A stretch of 64,000 nt of DNA. Origin: Allodiplogaster sudhausi (taxonomy: Eukaryota > Nematoda > Chromadorea > Rhabditida > Diplogasteridae). Shown here in pieces: positions 12,901 to 20,930 of this stretch. Made by a program: the position numbers and the translations under genes. The notes under the pieces were generated by a model, which did not search any database, was not told where the DNA came from, and saw only the letters and a list, made by a program, of their open reading frames with translations. The stretch spans positions 149,809 to 213,808 of the forward strand of contig CALZFC010000163.1 of NCBI GenBank assembly GCA_945643635.1, given 5' to 3'. Position 1 is the stretch's first letter, and each line of letters opens with the position of its first letter.

Positions 12901-14312
12901 TTGAATGTGTCTGGTTGCTGTTGAACGTTTTCCCATATAAAGCTTGGCTTTGGAACATCTCCAAACACGTGCTTGATCAGCTGACAAATTCCCTTTGCGC
13001 TTATGTGCTCCGAGTATGTGTCCTTATGATATGTTTTGCCTTCCATGGAATCTGATATTCTTACAACATTTTCCTCTCTAACATACTCGGCAAACCAGAA
13101 GTGAACTCCGTAGTGGACAGCAAATAGAATCCGCTTTGCAGTGAGTTTCATCGCGTCGTTCATTCTGGCAAATGCAAAGTTAATGTGAATCTGATCTACC
13201 AAGTAGCATTCGCCTGCTGCAGTTGCATCTCTTTTCTGCTCAAAGACCTGATAAATGGAACTCAATGCGAAAATTGTGTCATTTCCAGAGTATGATTCAG
13301 CCAGTTTTCTGATGTATTCGTCGACAGTCTCAGTTGTAAGCATGTCAGATTGTGATCTGAGATCACTGAACTCCACATATCCTGGTTGTGTACTAATTGA
13401 TAGGTCTCCTTTCTTGCCAGTCAGAATCGAGTACATGCTATTCTTTACGTCATTTGAGTTCATTCCAAAGCGACTGTAATCCGAGTTGGTGATTGAACTT
13501 TCCAAGGCACTCACAAGATAAACGGCTGAGTCTTCATTAGCATCCTTCATTTTCGCAAATTCCTCATTTTCCAATGTCGGAACAATATTCGATTTGGTAA
13601 CAAATTGAATAATTCTGCTAAGCGTATCTCTGACTCGTTTCTGTGCAATGATTTGTGTCTCTTTCTTCGAATCGTAAACATGCAACACATTATCATTTCT
13701 GCTGTATTTCGCACAAAACATGTGACCATTCACAGAAACAGGAATAATTAGTCGCTCGAAACTGATACGGCTTTCTTCATTCATTCCAATGAAATGCTTC
13801 TCACTTATCTGGAGCCCAGCATTTGCATTGTGGAAAACTTCTATATGCGCAATGACCACTTTTCCAATATTCTTTTGATCCCCTTCGATCCAACTGCTCA
13901 ATTTCTGCTTTGCATATTCATCGATAAACTTGGCTGGAATTCTTTCACTTTTTTCTGTCAGGACTTTGTATTCATTTTTCTTTTCATCAATTCCTCCTCC
14001 TCTGAGATTCTTGTACATAAAGTGGTCTTGTGTCTGCTCATTTTCATTCGTATTCTTCTTCATATCATCATTCAGTGGTTCTTCATCATTTTCATTCTGA
14101 TTTATTCTGGTTTGCGGACAGTAGTATTTTCCAAACAGTTTCCCTGCCCGCGCAGTCACTGATGGGAGGCAGTCGCTACTGCCTAGAGGCCCTGCCCCGG
14201 CAACCTCTAGGCACTGCACGGCCGAGCCGCGGCGGCGATCCGGTCGAATGTCGACCATCCCGCCGTCGCATCGACAACGAACGCGCATCTGAGCAGAGGG
14301 AGAGGCAGGCAA
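3927..14312 (-). CDS. Helitron Rep/helicase with seven N-terminal Ulp1-like peptidase repeats
   Basis: Single intronless 3461-codon ORF. N-terminal residues ~100-1800 hold seven degenerate repeats of a Ulp1/C48-like cysteine peptidase fold. His of the triad is near residues 196, 404, 692, 905 and 1257 (degenerate in repeats 6 and 7). The Cys position is near 261, 472, 757, 965, 1318, 1560 and 1762. Only repeat 2 (QQQPDTFNCGVF) and repeat 5 (MQNDSVSCGPI) keep His, Asp, Gln and Cys; in the others Cys is Ser, Ala or Thr. A CxxC zinc-finger-like segment follows near 1868. The HUH Rep domain has HIHML near 2365 and a two-Tyr motif KYIFKYIFKG near 2518. The PIF1-type helicase has GSGGCGKT near 2885, IIWDEAP near 2963, and GDWKQILPV, NKSQGQTLD and AISRVK motifs. 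An acidic tail ends the protein. The first ~60 residues are GC-rich, hairpin-bearing DNA, so a start near residue 84 is possible. Predicted role: nicking, unwinding and rolling-circle transposition in the nucleus. Confidence 0.93.
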   Translation of the reverse strand: MPASPSAQMRVRCRCDGGMVDIRPDRRRGSAVQCLEVAGAGPLGSSDCLPSVTARAGKLFGKYYCPQTRINQNENDEEPLNDDMKKNTNENEQTQDHFMYKNLRGGGIDEKKNEYKVLTEKSERIPAKFIDEYAKQKLSSWIEGDQKNIGKVVIAHIEVFHNANAGLQISEKHFIGMNEESRISFERLIIPVSVNGHMFCAKYSRNDNVLHVYDSKKETQIIAQKRVRDTLSRIIQFVTKSNIVPTLENEEFAKMKDANEDSAVYLVSALESSITNSDYSRFGMNSNDVKNSMYSILTGKKGDLSISTQPGYVEFSDLRSQSDMLTTETVDEYIRKLAESYSGNDTIFALSSIYQVFEQKRDATAAGECYLVDQIHINFAFARMNDAMKLTAKRILFAVHYGVHFWFAEYVREENVVRISDSMEGKTYHKDTYSEHISAKGICQLIKHVFGDVPKPSFIWENVQQQPDTFNCGVFTCKYYQCAMKRIPKPKEGFECRLYRYVMLNVLEGRNQVPVVIPAEEKKKPARIEKNIENEWTEMKPRRSQRPNSKNDDFIFKKPLGPAKRKITLKKNASTIEEVPEIETVRPYNLLEMDDSNDGNEVIEEPYADLRNPECKLNEITVQNAFEKLSEKNVSPHTMLLNVSASHVLRCIDSGFKFDAKEMRTLFKEYSVQKCKTMKMILLPLIDDHRKQHYLFAVYEKDENTLTIYDSLWSDDEKNYEWIQINVRNLISHLVRRKSEINVVTDACTQQKANVNSGVHVIRFAFNFLNNEPVLEDDFDIFEFRKEIYEVLIGKRLFVPKCTDKNPAAAKNNLKSTQQIIFDVAKIKKQLNAKQKPLDVDVIESCMLRLAMNNPGTKTAVCKFDLLTNDEAFPAEQAWMLSYEGKLNECSLVQFVVSDSNRSNHVYYCDYNWSSGILRICDSDQQEGKDYYKSTTDTFFVLISAIKPRSTGFEVNLQKCNQQGKSKYNAHILVCLFAESAFSSDGFYASNFNLMIFKKRLVSLFTSAEERQTKRKGDVPISKNNVEINVVEPNESVRITRSRSRTPVSDSDNISFKTPVSGNKRESQLPKRKSADYGEWSSGKKSKNEENESPSILLNEMSQMRIIQSPLSQTPGRKRKVEGQATCTPSSILSETNQMDISSDSTPRRTSMRKCRSVVHREQREETYQATFSSVRSSAPIGDISYECLNKLDSADIVPSDVVYCALQVFCYTKNVYLINPLAYFGYCEDPQKVQKLKKRNYNQYSKIMFPLVNNNHYMLCVIEPQNKKATVYDSLNRVQRSELNTIKECIAHLTELYVEVDAQDESKVTMQNDSVSCGPITIFHALQIINKRPTVVENFDVLSFRMQLKKHLQSCNLLKIIGGTEEFADERSRRSSSHSSFTSESSVASSTTSVRSISCDYSKEALEMLRKFGWLPCTFKKKKREIEISAISLFTAYNGKNFENLIVYAMLRILVNESNKDIFVCNPNDIQEYLQTENLPKDIQSIKQSVILVPLKCDNEWILGIIERKKDIVVRLYDQERRDKVINQLIELTKVLFSQKPDKREMKKANQLCKYVLPDESGPAIYFNAEQYICDLTKTRKKNFKDFNEPALREMIVGKIISSSMTSNMIEIFGNSENAAKEVVSIIPFASNDLNQNELSLLSNNDEMLTDGIINNFALALKSKKFVAMPIEAFESEGRLEGFKINKKQALLIPIKKRVNEYALIVVRERKAKIYDSYMTAISSDMSEKIKKVACYYDRNRARCQLIREYPTIASPSHTGIYICALMHSLVINNKDTPDNINPKAVKRIMRKYLKILEDANDDEEDYIPDCTDISANDLISTPEPKSNEYVSYLMKQKRKVPKKLLAAQIGRPLPAYFELPPQYECEHCKAWRWPGEHDSICCKGGQISIQDEFPLTVEDEEMRKIKQYVLSKDGKAVWDTLRPMNVHLSFVCPVVNYKQRHEFPKGGPVPLVLKGAMESTIVCPKVNSKNLPVFVNIVLSNDEELAKKSYTEFMKKHKLKYDPIIFMRIRKVVKENNCLIKLYKQLDEIIQMENKEAKESGRKPNRILLNILERDEAIKKYEPVKQAGRKMMSLESIHPGRLNKPSSDKFTAAVYVYPDGEWPSHEELNRGVRIFPRSNLTEKKLPHFSELQDAMTFVVLLPYGNRSYKYNLPKNIKMRKQKSKPDVNPRIHASRTEWTNCAMAVRGDLEQQKMHWAKFWGGITQQYGLAAYARIEADRLEAIRRECTETVNKMTKVSANARYAERKLQEQGFELGNFVTMPQAYPGSPKWFKKKYYDCIAISKRFGKPARFITFTGNPEWKEIREFRERISPNMSWQDMPEEVCRIFWLKAKEFIKDIVELGVLGEVTGYIYNTEFQQRGMPHIHMLIMFDKDHVDTPEIIDQTISAEIPILPDESHPEYAERKLERELVMKYMVHGPCLGNVEIACRKSRPTAYRCAKRFPKDNRDETEIKEDAYPLYRRRNLGQCFVYRSCGRANRVATNRDIVPYNPYLLMKYQCHINVEVCSSVSSFKYIFKYIFKGVDRLLMELDDMDEKEMNKEGLVLRNERVTKPDGTVRQVVDLDETKSYLNCRVISSIEACYRRLGFPMSGQSHTVTALFTHLENDNWFQMKENDDEATRQSKAERAVSRFMAFMNLNETDENARNFTFHEVDENYRFDVKEKKYKPYIKKGQIEKNISFVTPVNPRNREQYALYVLARNMKGYTCYADLLRSEDGQETYVTFDESARKRGFLHDDTEWDRCMSAACYEMPSPKTIRQLFCVILMHCNPPKPEELFEKYLEGMHDRDKYDTFTKDERTQKALRHIHSIIRHSNLTLKQFGLPALKKNLDLDRKITSENKKEAAEVVKDMQPKLNKEQKEIADKLLAAIKDENASKRCFFVSGSGGCGKTYLYQYIINWCIANDKSILPVASTGIAATLLKNGTTAHSAFGIPLELDELDRINIDVTSDKGEALRNVEVIIWDEAPMQSCTILRFVDETVKAVTPIDKKDKPFGGRVVLLGGDWKQILPVVVGAQDREILHHTLNNAWVYREFEQCKLTENMRVEKDQKDFMNYQTAVGEGTANFDGIHIRVPEKMLCADEDELIEATYPTEIRSRGIDMSKRGILAVRSDTVIKLNDKILEMLPGEAEEFVGITELPPEDENMGLPPDMIETLEEKTPNGLPPHKLILKPQTPVMLLRNIDVENKLCNGTKLVFLSSVRRDKKEKVVLLRCLNVSVKPAQEVFLPRIIINYLNRADGTHFSRRQFPIRVSFACTINKSQGQTLDRVGLDLRTPTFSHGHFYVAISRVKKESHLKILVPKEFVFEDKEKGNHAVVRNIVHKDLFKMVNHEMSNQPPVLAPLSAITDPLAGQTIYDEEQALSDADDIMEQITDIDENDNNERIRLYDDLIAFQDNWRQELNAQNTDEPLEKRPRAEEEKEQKDDEEDEDAFMPDYDSDEEHDFNDYAEELPDELNVSFDDE

Positions 14313-14613
14313 GAACCAACTGGGGAACAGCTAACCTCTGCAATTAAAGATTCATTATTAATCTGTTCTGTTCTCCGCTATACATTTCTTATGCGCCGCG
14401 CAACAACAATAACACAAATGCGAACGCGGAGACGTTTATTAACAAGAAACAATCATAGATACCACATAACGGCAATATTTTAAGACTCCAGTATATCTGA
14501 ATTATTTCAGCTTCTTAGTAACTCTTCCCATCTCAACGCCGGTCTTTGTCCTGCTTTTCATCTCTCATGAGCTGGCTGCGATATTGGCGAAAGAAACATA
14601 CAAAGCGTAAAGA

Positions 14614-14616
<3 letters not shown>

Positions 14617-14658
<42 letters not shown>

Positions 14659-14706
14659 GAGAGAGAGCGATACATGCATAAAGAGAGAAACAATTTACAG
14701 TCTGTT

Positions 14707-14781
<75 letters not shown>

Positions 14782-14829
14782 GAGAGAGAACGAGACATGC
14801 AGAAAGAGAGAAACAATTTACAGTCTGTT

Positions 14830-14863
<34 letters not shown>
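14617..14863. repeat. (GA)n microsatellite cluster with duplicated spacer
   Basis: Three GA runs (about 14617-14656, 14713-14790, 14835-14863). They are separated by two near-identical copies of a ~35-bp spacer, 'agagagaaacaatttacagtctgttaaaatgag'. The spacer duplication shows expansion by unit duplication rather than simple slippage alone. Confidence 0.9.
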
Positions 14864-14867
<4 letters not shown>

Positions 14868-14869
14868 GC

Positions 14870-15384
14870 AGAAACAATTAGAAGCAAAGATTAACTGAGC
14901 AATGACGAAGAGACGATTTCACACATTCACATCAGGAAAACATTGGTAGTATCAATTTCTTCAATAAATAAGTTCCAATTATACAATTGCATTAATCTTC
15001 GCCGTCATCCATTTATATTCATTCGTTTACATGTAGAAGAAAGAAACATACATACAAAGATCACTTCACTCTATCGGATTTATTTCTGATCCAACTTATT
15101 TCTTAATAGAAGAATTCAAAGATATCATTCAAATAGGTCATTCATTCAAACATTCATTCACTAATTTCATTCATTCATTAATTTCTGATCTGACTTCTTT
15201 CTTTAATAACAGAATTCAAAGGTATAATTCAAATTGAGAATATTTCATTCTGATAATCATTCATTCTCCTTTAAGACAGCATTCAATCAATATTCATTCA
15301 TTCAGTTCATAGGGCCTCTCACGCCCTCCTCATCATGCAACCGACAGCTGACATTCAATAACCGACAGCTGACATTCGATCTGA
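14870..15384. other. AT-rich spacer, no gene seen
   Basis: Many 'attcattcattc' tetranucleotide-like runs, and a ~22-bp direct repeat (accgacagctgacattc) present twice at 15341-15380. No open frame of substance and no recognisable RNA. Confidence 0.5.
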
Positions 15385-15516
15385 GCCTTTTAAATTCAGC
15401 CTATAAGAAAGCTTGGAGTCTTTAGTCTATGCTAACATACTTTTTATTTAATGAGAAGCCATACAAAAACGCGCAAACGAGTTTGCGCGCGCGCGACTCC
15501 GAACCTGGGTCGGTAA
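15385..15516. repeat. Repeat C copy
   Basis: Matches 1855-1990 and 3030-3098 through 'cctataagaaagcttggagtctt' and 'aacatactttttatttaatgagaag'. The inverted repeat here is perfect, CGCGCAAA-CGAG-TTTGCGCG, followed by an alternating GC tract and 'ccgaacctgggtcggta'. Confidence 0.7.
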
Positions 15517-15700
15517 TAGATTAGAAGAGACGGAGAAGAAAGAGAAGAGTCCTTCGTCCAGGAATGAACAATAATGGCTACGTAAAAGAAGAGAGAAGAA
15601 ACGAAGCGGGTCAAAGGGATTAACAACGTATTATAAAGACAGCGGTACATCTCATTTCTTAAAAAAATAGAAACTAAACCGCAAAGTGAGAATCAAAAAA

Positions 15701-16549
15701 TTATCCAAAGCAGATATAGATGGCGTTTCCATCCGTAGGAGTGTAGTCGGTCTTGCCGATTTCTTGCGCCAGGTGCATTCCGTTGCAGTCCGTGGCGCGG
15801 TACACGCCGGACGGAGAGGTGTCGAACGGATTCTTGAAGTACGGTTTGCCGAAGAGCTTACGGCAGAGGATTGGCAGCTGGGCGTGGGGCACAATGTTCT
15901 CGAGTTGCGTCATGTTCTAAAAAATTATTATTAACTGGTTGTAATTATGTAAAGCAAAATGTATATATGCATGTATTGTACGAAACATATTTTTTTTTAA
16001 GCCTTAGAGTCGAAACGTACCATTCTTGGAGCTCTCACAACGCTTGAAAGATGTTCGTTGTCGAGTGAGAGCTGCTTATTTTCGCGTGAGAGCTCTTCCG
16101 TGCGACCCTTCCAGCTACTGATTTGCTGTAATATATTTCATTAGTCTAAGTATCTTGTTCTAATTTCTCTTCTCAGATGATCATAGATATAATAATATAA
16201 TCAAATTTTTAAGTTTCTCCTTTAGCTTAAACAGTAATGTCATGTCTTTTTCTTATGTTAAAATTTTTTTATTAAAAGAACATACCTTTCGCAGAGCCAC
16301 CTGACGACGCTCCTCCTGCAATATAAAACAATATCAAATTAATTATCACGAATTATTAATCGTACGGTAAAAAAATCTTTCTATGCATATGAATAATTTT
16401 GTACCACTCGGTTCTCTGCTTCTAATGTCTTCACTCGGCGATCGGATTCTTTCAGTAGACGTTTATAGTAGTCGACATCCCTCGCTCCGCTCTCCTCCTC
16501 CAACGCTTCTCCGCTGAGTTCGGGATCCTGCGACCATAAACATTAGAAA

Positions 16550-16593
<44 letters not shown>

Positions 16594-16598
16594 CAAAA

Positions 16599-16629
<31 letters not shown>

Positions 16630-16882
16630 GAGAGGAAGTGAGATAGATAAATCAATATTGGGAGAAAAGAAGATAAGACAAGAATAGACGGAAAAAAGAA
16701 CCTCAGCCTCCTTCGCTTCTCCATAAATGCTATTATATTTGACCACAGAAGAAATGAAACGCCGGGCTGACCTGACTATCCTTCTGCTCATTACTCTCCG
16801 CTGCTGGCTGCTTAGACTTTCCTGGTACATCCACTTCACCGGGCCTTCCGTACTCCTGCGAACATAAACATCAGAAATTAAA

Positions 16883-16919
<37 letters not shown>

Positions 16920-17287
16920 CAGAGACGGTGAGATAGATGCAAATTAAGAAAAATTACCCAGTCATTCAAAACAATGGTCAGTAAGAACTCATGCTTACCA
17001 CTTCCTAGATTGACTTCGCAGGAACGTCAGAGACGAAATCAACATTTCAATAAATAAATTGGCAACCGACTATGAGTTAGAAAGATAAATCAATATTGGG
17101 AGAAAAGAAGATAAGATAAGAAGAGGCGGAGAAAAGAACCTCGTCCTGCTTCGACTCTCCTTCGTTCTCCGCCCTTCCATCTTCGTTCTCCTCCCTTCCA
17201 TCTTCGTTCTCCTCCCTTCCATCTTCATTCTCCTGGTCGGACACAACTCCGTTCAGTTCCATATCCTGCAACCATAAATATCAAAAA

Positions 17288-17333
<46 letters not shown>

Positions 17334-18246
17334 AGATCAGACAATAAGAGACGGGGAAAAGAACCTCATTTTCATTCGCCTCAGCGTCCTTCTCTTCTTC
17401 ATTTATCTCGTCCGTCACATCTCCGCTGACTTCAGGATCCTGCGACCATAAACATCAGAAATTGAGAGGAAGAGAGAAAGAGAGAGAGAGAAAGAGGAAG
17501 TGAGATGGAGAAATCAATATTGGGAGAAAAGAAGATAAGACAAGAAGAGACGGGGAAAAGAACCTCGTCTTCATTCGCCTCAGCGTCCTTCTCTTCTTCA
17601 TTCATCTCGTTCGTCACATCTCCGCTGTGTTCGAGATCCTGCAACCATAAACATCAAAAATTATTAAGAGAGAGAGAGAAAGTGAGATATATAAATCAAT
17701 ATTGAGATAAAGAAGATAAGGAAAGAAGAGATAGAGAAACGAACCCTTTCCCCTTGCTCCTTTCCATCTCTCTGTCGTTCATGCTGCTCGTCACGATTGA
17801 GGGCGAGGATTGCGGCTTTTGCTGACTCGCATCCATTCCCGGAGTCATCGATCCGCACTTTGTGGGGCAAGTCCTCGTTGTCCAAGAGTTGGTCTACAAT
17901 TGATATAACTCACGTGTCTTTTCAAACATGAAATGTTTAACTAACCCGGTCTACGACGCGGGAGATGGATTTTGACCATGTGGTCGCTCTGAAGACGTCC
18001 AATGTGTCTCCGAATGAGACATAGATGTTCTGCGGAGACCTCGAGCACATCTTTGTCCTGTGATTTAAAACAACATCTAGTTTATATTCTTAATGTGTAG
18101 TCACCAAAAACATTTCGAGATAAAAAATGAGATATTGAATTATTCACATTTTCATTCGAGCGCTTGGAACGCTTCTTGTCGGGAGGATTCTCGCGACTGT
18201 TGTCCTCTTCGCCGTACACGGAAAGCGTTGCGAGTGCGTCCGACAT
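15701..18246 (-). CDS. Gene A: unrecognised 397-aa acidic/coiled-coil protein with duplicated exons
   Basis: Eleven exons join in frame: 18246-18148, 18057-17946, 17893-17745, 17638-17564, 17439-17365, 17265-17140, 16855-16772, 16527-16405, 16315-16286, 16125-16021 and 15916-15701 (stop included). I do not recognise the family. The N-terminus carries a basic KKRSKRS cluster, likely a nuclear signal. The middle is very acidic: exons 4, 5, 6 and 8 all open with D-x-E followed by a G two residues on, and exon 6 holds a Gly/Asp/Glu heptad-like repeat in triplicate. Exons 8-10 look like coiled coil. The terminal exon is a conserved-looking ~70-residue Cys-containing segment ending in DGNAIYICFG. 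A strong acceptor (tttttcag) lies 4 nt before the ATG, consistent with trans-splicing. The gene B stop lies 278 bp upstream on the same strand, so co-transcription is possible. Confidence 0.8.
16527..17745 (-). repeat. Tandemly duplicated exon-intron units inside gene A
   Basis: At least four successive introns share one sequence plan on the coding strand. Each starts 'gttcttttc', continues 'cttatcttcttttctcccaatattgat', passes through a CT microsatellite, and ends 'gatgtttatggtcgcag' or a close variant. The exons between are phase 0 at both ends. Two are 75 nt long and encode near-identical 25-residue acidic peptides. This is recent unit duplication, with exons that can be added or skipped without changing frame. 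Confidence 0.85.
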
Positions 18247-18262
18247 TCTTCTGAAAAATTAA
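18247..18262 (-). promoter_or_regulatory. Probable 3' splice acceptor just upstream of gene A start (trans-splice candidate)
   Basis: On the minus strand, a T-rich tract ending TTTTTCAG stands 4 nt before the ATG. No 5' exon is evident upstream, so a spliced-leader acceptor is the simplest reading. A cis-spliced 5' UTR intron is not excluded. Confidence 0.5.
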
Positions 18263-18523
18263 ATAAAAAACATAAGGTGAGCCCCTAAGGTCATCGACAC
18301 GTCAAAGAATGGAGCACGAAGAGATTAAAAGAAATGGCCGATATAAGAGAGAAACGGTAAAAAGTAATAGTCATGCTCAGTTAAGATATGATGGAGCACG
18401 TTGTACTCTCACAGTTCTCGAACACAATGTTTTCCAACACTTCTTTAAACTTTATCAACGCCACTCGATCAACAACTCCCACCACATCAACAGTAAGGAT
18501 CAACAAAAATGATGTACATCTTT

Positions 18524-20930
18524 TTAAATCTCGACAAAAAAATCCCTCCCATAAAGAGTCAATTTGGAGTGGTCGTCCTTCAGCAGGCGAATGAGCGTCT
18601 TCCCCTGGCTGTCCTCTCCGCGGTGGACTGCGAAGGGCTCTTTCGAGGTGGCGGTCTCGAAGAGCTTCGACCCGCGTAGTCCACTCGTTGCAGAACCGCA
18701 CTTCTTTAGCAGCTTCTTGAGCTTAGAGAATGCCTAAAGGAGAGTAGATGTTTACCGGTTTTAGTAACATTCAATTTCTTTTTCTCTCATTTAGTATGCC
18801 CGATATTTACACGTACGGATGCAACATACAATAACAGAAGTAATATAAGTTTGTTTACAAAATAAAATAATTTTCTGCCCTTGAACTTGTTGGAGTGGGC
18901 GGACATAATAAGTTAAAGGCCTGTATTCATGTGTCCTGTCAAAATAAAAGTAATGGAACTTACAATTCTCTCCTGAGCGGCCCGTGTCGACTCTTCCAAA
19001 GTCTCGATTCTGTTGAGGAGGTGCTCATTATAGTCCCTCAGCATGCCCTCAAAACGTTGACAGTAATGTGAAAATGTTTCCTCCTCTTTAAGATTTATGC
19101 GAAATAAGTGCATATTGTATTAAATTAGTTAAAACTAAAAGCTAAAACTGGCAATAGTGGTGATGAGATGCTGTTCCTTCCTGTTGCGGGCCACCACGGG
19201 CTCCCCCCAGTCATCACCGTAAGACTCGTTCGCAGGATCTAGACATATATAGGCCGATTATATTTGACCCATTTGTTCCCTCTCTTAATTAATCTCAAAA
19301 AAAAAATTCTCGCTAATTTGGACTAAACATGTAATATCAGTCTCCTTCGAGTATTTCGCCTATAGATCCACTTTACTTGATCTATATTACAAGATAGGAA
19401 GGGATGTTATGTTAATGACTGTAAGATTACCTTCGCTGTCTTCCACTTCATCCGTCGGGTGGCCATTCGTTCCAAACCACTCTCGATACGAGATCGGCCC
19501 GATCTGGCGCTCTTTCTGGACTTCTTCCCCATCACCGGGGGCTCCACAGCTCGCAACGGCAGCATGTACTGCAAAACAAAAGAACTTCCATAAACCAGAA
19601 ACATGTATTATCTACAACGGAGTCTCCATGACGAACTAATACCCCGATGGCAGGTAAATTGACGATCTTAACGTCACAAACATTAGCGCTCGCAATCTCA
19701 TAAGCTATCGCTGTTTTATTCAAGTAAAATGCGAAAAAAACTTTGAAATCTTAAAAAAAAAAAAGTAACAAAAGTTAACAACTTCACAATTAACGACGAA
19801 AGATGCGAGAACATTTGCATATGAGTGATTGATGTTCCCCCAAGTTGATAACCAATTAGATGAGTAAGGAAGGAGCGACCTACACCTCCTTCCCAGCTAA
19901 GGAGCCGACTTCACTCTTCACAACCTTGTCTACCAACCGTTTCAGCCACCCTCCCTCCAGGTTCAGCATGAATCACAACACTTTCTCTTCGAAAGCCCAT
20001 CGAGAAACGAACCTAAAATGCAATCAATATCATTCCTGGTCATAACAGTTGGATACAAACAAACCGAACGGATGAAACGACCCCATCCACTGAGATCAGA
20101 GAAGACGGTGGGAGTCTGAAGGGTAAGGTTGACGAAGTTCAGACCAATTATCTAATTGAAAGCACCTTCAAAAGGAAATTTCCCGAGATGGCCATGCTCT
20201 CCTCAGTGTTTCTTGCGCAAGTAGTCGCCTAATTAATAAGAATAGTCAAAATGTGCCCACAAAACATGCGGAAAGGGATCAGTTGGTGAGTTCTTCTGTC
20301 CGGAGAGCTGGACAATGTCATGGACAAGACGCTTACGGCCACTTGCTGACAGCACGAACTCGAGAATGCGCTGCGAAAACTCTTGCCACGTCTGCGCCAG
20401 CTTCAACAGGGTCGAAACTGCAAAAGTTGGTGTTGTAATCCTTTTACATTAACTACAGTAGCTATAAACAGTTAGAAATCATGGTCAAAATATAATCTTA
20501 CGAGAGCTTTCCACAGCGAAAGTATCGAAGAGGAAGCGGGGAACTTGATCGAACACTCCGAGAGGAGACAACCGATTCCTTCGGTTAAGAACTGGAGCAA
20601 CGAACCTTGTGAACTGCGAAGAAGCTGATGATTCATGAATCCTGCACGGCAAAACCATTTTTTCGAAAATCTATATAGCAACTCAATTTACAACAAAAAA
20701 CTGGATTAGCCACTCACAGAGGCAGGGGGAAAGCCCCATATAACACGAAGATATCTCACTGTTAAAAAAATCAACAAAAAAGGACCTTTTAATCGACTCG
20801 GCACGCCCTCGCTGGTCGTCAAAACTGTTCTTGAGTTTTCTCCTTCTGGCGCAACTCGACTCGATCGTTCAGTTGCATCTCTTCGCGAGGTTACCGCCGC
20901 ATCGCAGAGGGAGCCGCCAGTCAATGACTT
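18524..20930 (-). CDS. Gene B: unrecognised protein, 5' end unresolved (at least 410 aa)
   Basis: Twelve exons join in one frame: 20930-20786, 20754-20718, 20641-20502, 20417-20266, 20201-20166, 20115-20065, 20012-19934, 19710-19678, 19568-19431, 19238-19149, 19085-18964 and 18733-18524. Phases agree throughout and the sum is 411 codons with a terminal stop. No ATG is found for the first exon, so the true start lies further right. I do not recognise the family. Visible parts are a Ser/Thr/Arg-rich start, a hydrophobic-helical middle (for example LSTLLKLAQTWQEFSQRILE), an acidic stretch before a helical segment with coiled-coil character, and a basic C-terminal segment ending YGRDFFVEI. Several introns are near the 45-50 bp minimum. 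The 19710-19678 exon and the 20266 donor are the weakest choices. Confidence 0.65.

Larger units (their letters stand above)
3727..14500 (-). mobile_element. Autonomous Helitron (rolling-circle transposon); ends approximate
   Basis: The element is defined by its 10.4 kb transposase ORF on the minus strand. Its termini are not proven. On the minus strand, sequence past the stop codon has a GC-rich imperfect hairpin (about 3777-3805). It reaches a CTGG followed by T at about 3727-3732, which fits the CTRR|T ending of canonical Helitrons. The 5' end should lie to the right of 14312, but I could not identify a convincing TC start; 14500 is a placeholder. The intact ORF suggests a young insertion. 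Confidence 0.65.
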
